From positions 5,001-69,000 of the forward strand of contig NC_091662.1 in the NCBI RefSeq assembly GCF_042453785.1: a stretch of DNA of 64,000 nt, in the 5' to 3' direction. Within the stretch, counting starts at the first letter, position 1; each line of letters starts with the position of its first letter. The DNA is from Malus domestica (lineage: Eukaryota > Streptophyta > Magnoliopsida > Rosales > Rosaceae). This document shows, in pieces, positions 34,738 through 44,401 of this stretch. The position numbers and the translations under genes are program-made. The notes beneath the pieces are model-generated. The model did not search any database. It worked only from the letters and a program-made list of their open reading frames with translations, and was not told the DNA's origin.

Positions 34738-35138
34738 ACTCACGATGTACAAGTGTTGAGCTATAGCCGTTCGGCATCCTATGTAATGAAGGCCATTTGG
34801 CAATGAATTCAATAAAGAGGTAATTTAGCCAACTCAGCCCTCACTCTTTTACATTCCTAGCAATGGAACACTCAAGTGTTGAAACCTCAAAGCAGATATA
34901 TCCAACACGAAACAAAATCTAAGTATGTGTCGACAAGACTATACAAAGAAAGGAACAACCAAACAATGGCTTATATCCAAACAATAGATCTATTCATACA
35001 TAGCCAAACATGCATTAATAATAGTGCAAACACTCATAAACACCTAAAATCCAAAACTCTCAAGCTTATAACATGGGCACATGTTATACACACATCAGAC
35101 TACTACATCCAGAATACATGCAGATAGTAAAGACACTG
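34738..35138. other. element B spacer after pol, break point of the A deletion
   Basis: A and B match (inversely) to about 34868, where B continues with TTCCTAGCAATGG and A jumps to sequence that matches B only from about 37510. No gene in this short stretch. Confidence 0.7.
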
Positions 35139-37425
35139 CTATTCATTCTCATCTGAAGCCGAACCCCTGGCAGTATCACTCCGCGTCCTACCATCATCCT
35201 CTGCATCCCCAAGATCCTCTTCACCATGCTGAGTCTGTGCATCAGCACTACCTTCATTATCAGACTCATCTTCGCTGCTAGGATCAACAGCAAGGACAAA
35301 TGTCTCGCCCTTTCGATGATGCTCATCTATATCTTCGTGGTATTTTCGAAGAATGCTCCCATCATCATAACGATCAAGGACGGCCATCCATTTCCTTTTT
35401 TCAAAGCGAGCTTCTTGAGCACAGTAGGGTTTAATAGCAAGATGAAAGGTCGAAGAACTTAAGTATTCTTGCACAGCAGCCTCCCTTTCAGTTGGAATGC
35501 TCTTCTCCAGTTCAGGAATCTCAACTAAGGCACCATCCAATTCTCCCCTAACCTTGGATACCTCCAAGGTAGCCACCTCCAACTGTTTTTTAGTTGCCTC
35601 AAGCAATTTCTTAAGCCTTAGGTTCTCACCATTTCGCCTTTTCAAGCTCTCCATGGTTTCGTCCTTCAGTTGGAGAGCCTGAGTCAAAAGTCCCTTATTC
35701 CTTCGGGCCTCATCCACAAGCTGCTTATTCTCCTTCAGTTTTGCCTTGTACCGCTCAACCTCTTGCAGTCTGTCGTGATACTCGGCCATGACCTGCATGG
35801 CAAGACGATCATCACTACCTAAATAATGATAATAAAGAGGAAAAAGTAAGGAAATGACAAAGTAACACTCACATATGAAGACAGCTTCAACATCCGGTCG
35901 CAATCCGATTCATCCTTAGCTAAGGGCTCTCCGAGCTCATCGAAGGCGAATCGACGCCCTGCCAAGCAATTGTTGATATCCCCAAAATCCTTTGGCCGCG
36001 TGGCAACCCTCAAGTCCTTCCACGGGACACTGCCAGCTCTTTCCTTGCCTTTCCCCTCATGGCGGGAACCAGGATCACTTTCCTGGACAGTGTGCTCCAT
36101 AGTAAGAGGAGGAGGCAACAGTCGGCTCCCTTCTCCTGCAACTACGGCAGCAGCATTTTCAACGGCCTCGACTCCAGTCTTCCTAAAGGCAGGCCCCTTA
36201 AGGACCCCATCTTGGGACTTAGGTCTAACGGATGGTTCCCCTCGGAACTTATGAATTTTCTTATGCGGTAGGATGTCTTCCGAAGGAACTAACACTGGTG
36301 CTTTCCTTTTATTGGTGCTAGTCCCTGTTTTCTTGCTTACCTTCTCCACTGCATAAGGAAAATCAAAATAAGAAATACAACTTTCCAAATAAAGTAAAGA
36401 AAAGAGCAAAGTTTACATGAAGGATACAACTTACTCGATCGTCCCTGGCTCTCGGAAACTAAGGGTTGGAAACCGTACCGACGAAATAAGGGTCGTAGCT
36501 TGCTTAAGTGTCTATCCTCTTTGGGCACCCTCAACACCTTCTCTATGTCAGATAGCTCCTGCCCAAACAGTTTGATGGTGCCCCGCGTCACTACATGAAG
36601 CAAAGTGTTAGAAGCAAGAAAAGACCACAACAAATAGCAAATAGTACGAACGGTTGATACGTTACAACCTACAGTCTGGAAGTGAGTAAGCACACGTCGC
36701 TCAGGCGTGACACCCTTATCATACTCCCAATCATTATACAGAAAGCACCAATGGTTTTTCCATGTGTAGTATGCCTTTTTCTTACCATACACAATACGCT
36801 CTCTCTCACTCCGACATGCACACTCGGCATAACCAGTGCATGATTTTGCTGGGCGCATCTTGTAACAGTAACGCCACTGATGGAAGGAAGGCTCACACAA
36901 CCCACACTCCATCCAAATGATATAAAATCCAATCAAAGTATCCCAGAAACCAGGATTGAGTTGCCCAGGTGCATATCCGATCAAAGATAACATCTTTTGC
37001 AACCACGGATGTAAAGGTAGTCTCACCCCTAAAGTCAGTAATATCTGGGTGTAGAACATAACATGACCCTGGGGAGGCTCAGAAGGCCATTCTTCATCAT
37101 GTACCAAACGTATCCCTACACTACGAGGGATATTACATGACTACCTTAGCGCCTCAACCTGCTTCTCATTATCTAACAAGTTATTCTTTAGATGGTCTGC
37201 TGTGAACTCAGAGCGAACTATGGGTATGGCATCAAAAACAACCCCCTCACCCAACGCCATGGAGGAAGAACTAGCAATAGCTAAAGTTTGACGGTTGGGA
37301 AGATCATCCAATGTTTCTCTAGTACAGGACTCTAACAAAGACCCTGAAGACTCCGACATTGCAGACTCAGACTTAGAGCTAAAGCTAGAAGAGCCCTCAT
37401 CACTAGAACTTCCAGGCTCTGACAT
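35139..37425 (-). pseudogene. four-exon antisense accessory gene of Tat element B (680 codons, one stop)
   Basis: Reads against the element. Four exons join in phase with GT/AG borders: 37425-36669, 36590-36435, 36348-35873, 35792-35139, in total 2043 nt. Start ATG 37425 (MSEPGSSSDEG) opens an acidic Ser-rich N terminus. A conserved-looking central domain (exon 1, about residues 100-250: LRLPLHPWLQK-like motif, FWDTLIGFYIIW, then CGLCEPSFHQWRY and a Cys cluster) resembles what Pfam calls putative gypsy-type transposon domain (PF04195); that assignment is from memory of the family. Exon 3 is basic and Pro-rich; exon 4 is a long Glu/Lys/Leu coiled coil with an acidic tail. One in-frame TAG at 37141-37143 interrupts exon 1. 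Missing from element A. Function unknown. Confidence 0.72.
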
Positions 37426-37598
37426 CTACAATAAGAAGAAACAAATTCTATCACTACATGCATGATCAAAAAATAAGGAAGTTCCTATATTACCCACATG
37501 AAGATGGTGCAAAGCGATGCCGGAACCTTTCTCAATCAGAAAGCAATCCGTCTTCCACAGTCACTACAAAACAAGCAAATGAAGACCGTGTCAAGCGC

Positions 37599-37599
<1 letters not shown>

Positions 37600-37645
<46 letters not shown>

Positions 37646-37985
37646 TCATCCAAAAAGCTTCACCCGAAAAGCTTCACCTCCAAAACTTCACCCAAAAAGC
37701 TTCATCCAAAAAGTTTCACCCAAAAAGCTTCACCTAAAAAAGCTTCACCCAAAAAAAAAACTTCACCTCCAAAAAGCTTCACCCAAAAAGCTTCACCTAA
37801 AAAAGCTTCACCCACAAAGCTTCACCTAAAAAGCTTCACCCACAAAGCTTCACCCAAAAAACTTCACCCGAAAAGCTTCACTTAAAAAAACTTCACCTAC
37901 AAAGCTTCACCTAAAAAAGCTTCACCTAGAAAGCTCCCTCTACATACTTTCACCATCAAAGCTTCACCTAGAAAGCTTCATTTAA
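37600..37985. repeat. long poly-A run and AAGCTT minisatellite in element B
   Basis: An A run of over 40 bases (about 37600-37642) followed by about 25 copies of a 13-16 bp unit CTTCACC(C/T)AAAAAG. Inverse counterpart of 20290-20798 in element A. Confidence 0.9.
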
Positions 37986-39683
37986 AACAAAACCTTACCC
38001 ATTCAAGTTTTCCAAATACAAAACCTTGCGGCAAAGAAATGGATTTTGTTCACAAAAACCACTCTTAAACGTATACAAAAACACGTGGGTAAACACAAAC
38101 ATTTTTTGTTTTACATCAACCACGTCCCTCCCATAAACGGACTTCCAATTATATATATGTTTCCAAACATATTCTAATAGATCAAATAATAATTCAAAGT
38201 CCAAAATTTAGTTATGGACAAAAATACAAGCAATTCACCAGTACTGAAGTTGCTACAAAAACTGGAATCTTCCCCAGACTAGAAATCCAACAAAGCTTCG
38301 CCTCCTTTCCTCTATCAAATTTTTGCAGCTGCTGCTTTTCTCCAATGGAGCTGAATTTTGGACACCCTCTAGTTCTTGAGCAGATGAACAACTTTCAAGA
38401 AGGAATCGTTTCTGTTTGAGCGACGGAAATTAAAGTGTTGAAGCTCCAAACATGATAGTCGGCTTCTTGCAGATTTCGAAGATGTTGTGATGTTTCGAAG
38501 ATCTGGAAATATTTAACCGTTAGTTCATCCTGAATTTTTGATATGTTATGAAAGAGTCGATGAGGAACAACTTCAATGAAGAAAGCATGCCGATCTAAAC
38601 AATAGAAAATGGAGTTTCGAAGCTCACAACAAATCTGACGGGTTGACAGAAAAATAATAACCAGTCATTCATCATACCTGAATTTCTTGAGTTATACAGC
38701 TCCGAGGGATCTCAATTTTGAATATGTTGTAGTTCACGAGCTGAGGAACAACTTCAATGAAGGAAGCATACCGATCTGAACCAGAGAAAATGGAGTTTCG
38801 AAGCTCACAACAAATCTGACGGGTTGACAGAAAAATAATAACCAGTCATTCATCATACCTGGATTTCTGGTGTTATACTGCTCCGAGGGATCTCAAATTT
38901 GGATATGTTGTAGTTCACAAGCTGAGGAACAACTTTCATGAAGATGGTTTTGCGATTTGAGCCACAGAAAATGGTGTTATATTGATTGTTAATGGCCATG
39001 GCAACCTTTTCAGCAAAAATGGTAAAGCAAAGCAAAAGAAAAGCTAAAGGAAGACAAAATCATGGCACATGATAATGAGTCATACCCTACCCCTCATTGG
39101 ATTCGCATACACCCATCCTCCAAAATCATGACAAAGGCCACATTATAGATATCTGTACAAACATTACAAAGAAAAAAAAAAAAAAAAAGGGCCTAGGCCT
39201 CCACTTCTTTGGGCCTAACACATCTTCATAACAAAAAACAATATATGAAGAAAGAGCCCTGGGTTACCACTTCGAAAAGAAACAAGTGAAGTTTTCCTAC
39301 TCATGACATTGACTACTAGCTAGACACCTCATTCGTCAACTCCCTCGACTGGAGACTTGGGGGACTCCCGCCATATGCTACTAAGCCTCGGTACTCAAGA
39401 GTTTCGCGACTATTCATCGACTTGGATTTTTCAAGTCCCCAATCGAGAAGTTTTCCTTACTCGGGAAATTAAGGGAACACTACCTCAAACTACATGCTTC
39501 ACTCACAAAGCTTCAACAATACAGGTTTCAACAAAAGCAAAAATTCAAAGAACTTTATGAAGAAGGCTTTGGTGTATTTAACACAATATGTTGAAATGAA
39601 GCAAAGCTTATTTATTAATATTTTCGATAAGCCACAAATATGTACATATACATGAGTCAAAATAAACAAACAAAAGGGAGCCT
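37986..39683. other. element B non-coding repeat region
   Basis: Counterpart of A 18473-20290. It contains at least two copies of the 181-bp unit (about 38570-38950, carrying CTGACGGGTTGACAG and ATCATACCTG on the plus strand). A segment about 38990-39300, including an A run and GGGCCTAGGCCTCC, has no match in A, which instead has the ATGATG repeat at the same place. Confidence 0.6.
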
Positions 39684-40358
39684 TCACAAAGGTTGCTTAG
39701 GGGAAGTCTCAGCAGTCGGTAGAGCCCCAGAAAGAGAAAGCACCGGAGGGTGGTTATCCGGAGCCTCAGTACTTGACAAAACCCCAGAAGGAGGAGGCAT
39801 TGGAAGTTCATCATTTGAAGCTTCATTACCAGGTACAGCCCCAGAGGACGAAGGCAATAAACGCCTTTGGAACAAACCCACAAACCACTGATGATCAAGT
39901 AAAACCTTACCATCAGATTCCTTCATCTGGTCAAGCTTCATCTTCATGTTTGTAGCATAGTCATGGGCGAGCCGGTGCAACTGCTTATTCTCATGCTTGA
40001 GCCCTCTAATCTCCTGTTTGAGACTCATCACTTCAGCAGCCAATGATTCAACTTGGCGGGTTCTAGCAAATAGGCGTTGGGCCATATTAGACACAGAACC
40101 TGCACACTGAACACTAAGAGCCAGAGAGTCCTTAACAGCCAACTCATCAGACCGTTTGGAAAGTAGTCTGTTATCTTTGGGAGTGAGAAGGTTCCTGGCC
40201 ACCACTGCAGCGGTCATATCATTCTTCATCACAGAATCCCCAACGGTAAGAGGACCAGTAGGGGATATGAAGGATGGGCGCCATATGTTGTCTGGAGAAG
40301 GCGTGGCTGTCTCTTCTCCAAGGTTCAAGTCAAAACGACGGTCGGAGGGTCCAGACAT
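39684..40358 (-). CDS. antisense accessory ORF of Tat element B, 224-aa coiled-coil protein
   Basis: Open from ATG 40358 to the stop at 39684, the same protein as at 17798-18472 with four amino-acid differences (Arg/Met, Arg/Trp, His/Arg and Pro/Leu). It has stayed open although gag-pol of the same element has two stops. A TATA-like string lies near 40475-40490 on this strand, and TTATTAATATTTTC near 39610-39625 may hold the poly(A) signal in inverse reading. Function unknown; a regulator or antisense transcript source is possible. Confidence 0.68.
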   Translation of the reverse strand: MSGPSDRRFDLNLGEETATPSPDNIWRPSFISPTGPLTVGDSVMKNDMTAAVVARNLLTPKDNRLLSKRSDELAVKDSLALSVQCAGSVSNMAQRLFARTRQVESLAAEVMSLKQEIRGLKHENKQLHRLAHDYATNMKMKLDQMKESDGKVLLDHQWFVGLFQRRLLPSSSGAVPGNEASNDELPMPPPSGVLSSTEAPDNHPPVLSLSGALPTAETSPKQPL

Positions 40359-42483
40359 TTTCAAATGTGTTGAAGAGGGAAGAGGTCAGACAAATCAAGA
40401 TCTTAGAAGTGCAAGAAATGAGCTTCTACTGGTAGAGATTCAAGTGTGCTGTGGAACTTAATGCCAGCCTCTATAAAAATCTGTACTCGACGAAGCTTCA
40501 GAAATCGAAGAGGCGTTTGCTTTCTCAAAAGCTGGGCTGCTCAGAGACCACGAGGGCCGATCTCAGAAATCGAAGAAGCACCTGCTTTTTCAGCCTCGTC
40601 AGCACCTGTCACATGCACACTCAGCTTTGCGGAAATTACGGGCAATCTGTCGAAGATTTCTGGTGAAGTAGAAAGCACGTGAATCTCACTGTTCAATCAC
40701 CGCTCTCCATATGCACCATCAACTCCTCGGGTACCACATATAACTTTGTCAAAGATCTCTGACAAAGTTTAGGCACGAGAATTTCGAAGTTCCAGCTACC
40801 CTACTATTACCCATAAGGGTAAAGGAACAGCACCACTGCTTGACAACTGGAAAGTCCCTATGTGTGTCGACCTCCGTGTTTTGCGGCAAGACAGGTTGGC
40901 AAGAACGTCCAACCTTTACTCACATTCGAGAAAAGACTCCCAACATAATTACTTTCTCAAAAACCGGAGTAGCACCGCTTTCCGAATCTCGAGAGTCAAA
41001 TCCTCGACGGGATTGCTTGTTCGAAAACCGAAGAGGCACAACTCTCAGAACTTCGAGAGCCAGATTTCCTTAGATAAAGCTTGTCTGTAGTCTTCACACG
41101 TAACATCAGCTTTCCAGATACCACATACCACTTTTTCAAAGTGCTCTGACAAAATTAAAACACGTGAAGCTGGCAGCTCCCACTACATTGCTATGACCAA
41201 GAAGGGTAAAGGAATAGCATTACTACTTGTTATTGGGAAATCCCTATATACATTGACCTCCCCCCTCAACGAACAGGCAAACCTGCAAAAATGCTCAACC
41301 CTTTCTCGCATTCGAAAAGGCACCCTCAACATAACCTCTCGAAATACTCAGCTTTATTTCCCCCCCGATAATACCTCAGCAAATAAGCCACACCAAGAAC
41401 AAGAGTATCTCATATCATCAGGGTCGAAAGCAAGAGTATCCCATATCATGCTTTCTCCTTGTCTTTGTCTTTGTCCTTGTCCACACCTGCAGGACAAGGA
41501 GAAAGAGAGCAGTCAGTCGGAACCTGAAACCAAACCTCCAATTTGGAACTGACTGCCTGGAGCCTTTGCCTGGTTGCTTACTTAGCATTGCTCTCGAGTA
41601 CTCATCCTCAACTGCTGTCAAGGTCACGAATTCCACCGGCAAATACCTCATGACAGTTGATCAGATATTGGCTCTTTACACTGAAGCTGCCAAGCGTGGA
41701 TGAGTCACTATGAAGGAATGTTCTGAAGGACCATTTAAATGCAAAGGTTGCACACCACTTCTGCCATGCAAAAGATTGAAGCAGAAGGTTCAACGGTGAG
41801 CTGAAACAGATCACTACAGCACGACACCTTTCCATACCACATTCATTATTCCGTCAACAGCAAAAGTATCTCATATCATCAAGGTCGAACGTACTCTAGA
41901 TTTGATGGACTTGTTTTGACCCTCAAATTTTGGAGTCGGCCTTATACTCTGAAGGGCACCAGAAAACCCTCCAGCACAGTTCAAGAATAAGCTTGTGGAA
42001 AGTTACTTCTTCAAAAGCAAAAGTATCTCATATCATCTCTTATCCATTTGCTTCTCCTTATCCTGGCAGTTGAATGAGAGACAAGGAGAATGAGAACAAT
42101 CAACCGGAAGCCGAAGTCAAACCTCTGATCCTGGGTTGCTTACTTGGAAGTTTGACTGCTTACCTTGTCTGTCACCTCTTTCGGCAGATCTCCTAGCTCG
42201 GCGACTTGGGGGACTCCTACTATAGGGTTTGTATCGCACTTGACCAAGCCCGAAACTACAAGTAAGCTTCAAGTGAAATTGATACATTACCTTGTGCATC
42301 TTCATCGGTTAAAGATACCACCCCTGGATGGAGGAAGCGTACTTCCAGAGAAGATGCCACGTCTACCTATGAGAAAGATAAGGCAAGTGAAGACGATACC
42401 ACACCTCGGTACTTAGAAGTTTCGTGATTACTCAGCGGCTTGGATCTTGCAAGTCCCCAACCGAGGAGCTTCCCTCACTCGGG

Positions 42484-42498
42484 AACTTAGGGGAGCAC
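42484..42498 (+). promoter_or_regulatory. element B polypurine tract
   Basis: AACTTAGGGGAGCAC directly before the 3' LTR, identical to that of element A. Confidence 0.75.
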
Positions 42499-43010
42499 TG
42501 TTTGTACCATACTTGACCAATCCCGAAACTACCGAGCACCGGCCAACGCTATACTGTCAAGGACCCAGAAGAGTTCCCCTCCGACCAGGAGGCCAATCAC
42601 TACTCGACACGTGTCAAGATTAGAAGCCAATCAGAGCGCAGCACGTGTCGACATCAAGAACCAATCATAACATGACACATGTCAATGTGACAAAGCTACA
42701 AGTTTTTCTATAAATAGGGGTCATTCCCCCACAATATTGCCTAATGCCATTTGTGTTAAATCATTCACAAGAACTCACTAAATTGAGAGCTTGATCCTTT
42801 GTACTTGTGTAAGCCCTTCACTACTAATAAGAACTTCTCTACTCCGTGGACGTAGCCAATCTGGGTGAACCACGTACATCTTGTGTTTGCTTCTCTGTCT
42901 CTATTCATTTACGTACTTATCCTCACTAGTGACCGAAGCAACCAAGCGAAGGTCACAAAACCTGACACTTTCTGTTGTACCAAAGTCTTCGCTGATTTTG
43001 TGCATCAACA
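42499..43010 (+). repeat. element B 3' LTR
   Basis: 512 bp; differs from the 5' LTR at four C/T sites by eye (CATTAAA/CACTAAA, two in CTCCTCCACT/CTTCTCTACT, and CATCCTG/CATCTTG). Confidence 0.95.
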
Positions 43011-43015
43011 TAGTG
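43011..43015. repeat. target site duplication TAGTG of element B, right copy
   Basis: Matches 28105-28109. Confidence 0.92.
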
Positions 43016-44130
43016 GATTTGAGGTTCTTCAAGAACTCAAGTGTGAGAGCTTCGTTACTACGAAAGTATGTGACGGTTCAAAGTATAAAAATAAATTATT
43101 GAATCGTTAATGTCCAAAAGTGATCTTCAAGTCAATAATTTTGGATTCATTATCAGATTAATGGGTTGCAGGTCACTTTTAATTAATTCAATAAATCGGG
43201 CCATACAGGGTCGATTGTAGAAGCTAAATAATATTATTGGATCGAAAATATAACCCCAAAAATATTTGGGCTGGGTGTCATGAGTAGGCAAGGCCCTAAG
43301 GCCTCAGGGGTGGACTGCAGGCCACGGGCCTAGGTGAGTGAAAAAAAAGAGCAGCCCAAGATGTAGGTTTGGGCTACAAGGGGGTGTGGGTCAAGGCCCA
43401 GCGACAGCTAGCCTGTGAGGTGGTGCATGGGAGGACAAAGCTCAGCCTTGTGGGTTCGTATGGGAGCCTAGCCACATAGGCTGGCTTCCTATGTTGCGAG
43501 TCGCAAGAAAAACTAAGCCCAATCAAGTGGGCTAACACCGGAATGAGCAGGTATGCGGGCATAGGTGCGTGTGGGACAATGACCCAACAAGCAAAGCTTA
43601 TCGTGGGTTTGGTCTGGATCCATGAAGGGTCTAAGCCTCCTTAGAGGTAGAACTGAGGCTTCAGGCCCATGCCAATCAATCAGGACGAATGCATAGGGGT
43701 CCAAATAGGTGTAGCAAAGCCCAGAAGGCTGCTGCCGATGTTGTGCTGCAGGGGTGGTGTCATACTATGTCCAATTTCCCTTAGGGTTTAGGAAACCCAA
43801 ATTTGCTTCTAATTCAGTTTATATAATTTGACTCACATATTCCACATAACAATTTAATTGTGCAATGCATGAAACAAATATATATATATATATATATATT
43901 GACAAATATATGAACATATACATTATATATATTGAAAGGAAAATATAAACATAAAGGGGTTCATGCATCATGGGGAATGTTTTCATGCTTCATGGATGTT
44001 TCAAATATCTTCTTTTATTTTAAGCGTACCTGATTAGCAGAAAACGAATAAGCCTTTGAATTTGGTGGATGATAGCCTCCTCCTACGATGCGTCAATTCC
44101 TCATCTTCTGGCAAGAGCGTGTTGATAACG
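43016..44130 (-). other. copia 5' leader and primer binding region
   Basis: Untranslated leader of the minus-strand copia element, next to its 5' LTR. On the element strand the first bases after the LTR are CGTTATCAACACGCTC, resembling the TTATCAGCACG-type primer sites of Ale-like copia elements. A G/C-rich part (43260-43760) and a (TA)n run at about 43881-43902 have no coding signal. With 27850-28109 the leader is about 1.4 kb, long for this class, so an unrecognised insertion is possible. Confidence 0.55.
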
Positions 44131-44396
44131 TGTTGTAGGCCTATTTGATTGAATGATCTAGGGTTTAGAGAGAAGGGGCCGACAATATTAAGGGAGAATA
44201 GAGATTGATTTAATTGTGAAGTGTGTTTGATTCACCCCATTGTGCCTTTATTTATAGTAGTAGGAGAGGTAAAAATCTTTCCCTTTAGGATTACAACATT
44301 TAATAGGTAATCTACTCCTAATAGGAATATAAGATACATTCTTAGATTCCCTAAGATTTACACAATCACATTCCTATTCTAAATATGACTGTAACA
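44131..44396 (-). repeat. copia LTR, right (5' LTR)
   Basis: 266 bp, TGTTGTAGGCC…GACTGTAACA, flanked on the right by AATAG (44397-44401). Confidence 0.92.
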
Positions 44397-44401
44397 AATA
44401 G

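Larger units (their letters stand above)
28110..43010 (+). mobile_element. Tat-type Ty3/gypsy retrotransposon B, full structure, gag-pol broken
   Basis: 14.9 kb, same family as A in the opposite orientation, inserted independently in the copia leader. LTRs 28110-28621 and 42499-43010 (512 bp each) differ at four sites, all C/T. Order: 5' LTR, primer site, gag-pol with two stops (28729-34737), a four-exon antisense gene (37425-35139), long A run and AAGCTT minisatellite, repeat region, antisense 224-aa ORF (40358-39684), polypurine tract at 42484-42498, 3' LTR. It keeps 2.6 kb (about 34870-37510) that A lacks. Confidence 0.95.
12729..44396 (-). mobile_element. defective Ty1/copia retrotransposon hosting two nested Tat gypsy elements
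   Basis: The two copia LTRs (12729-12996 and 44131-44396) are flanked by the 5-bp direct repeat AATAG at 12724-12728 and 44397-44401, so they are ends of a single insertion. The element reads on the minus strand: leader and gag N terminus (44130 to 27645, interrupted), rest of gag, protease and integrase (15103-13001), then a polypurine stretch against the left LTR. Reverse transcriptase and RNase H are missing. Removing the two gypsy insertions with one copy of each target repeat leaves about 4.2 kb. The LTRs differ at roughly 20 or more sites by eye, so it is clearly older than its guests. Sequence type resembles the Ale/Retrofit lineage. Confidence 0.92.

Noticed and set aside
37458..37829. 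Lysine-rich plus-strand ORF (HPKSFT repeats)
   Set aside because: Translation of the poly-A run and AAGCTT minisatellite, not a protein gene.
15109..43010. Elements A and B as one inverted duplication
   Set aside because: Each has its own exact 5-bp target duplication, they differ in content by 2.6 kb and in LTR age, so they are two separate insertions.
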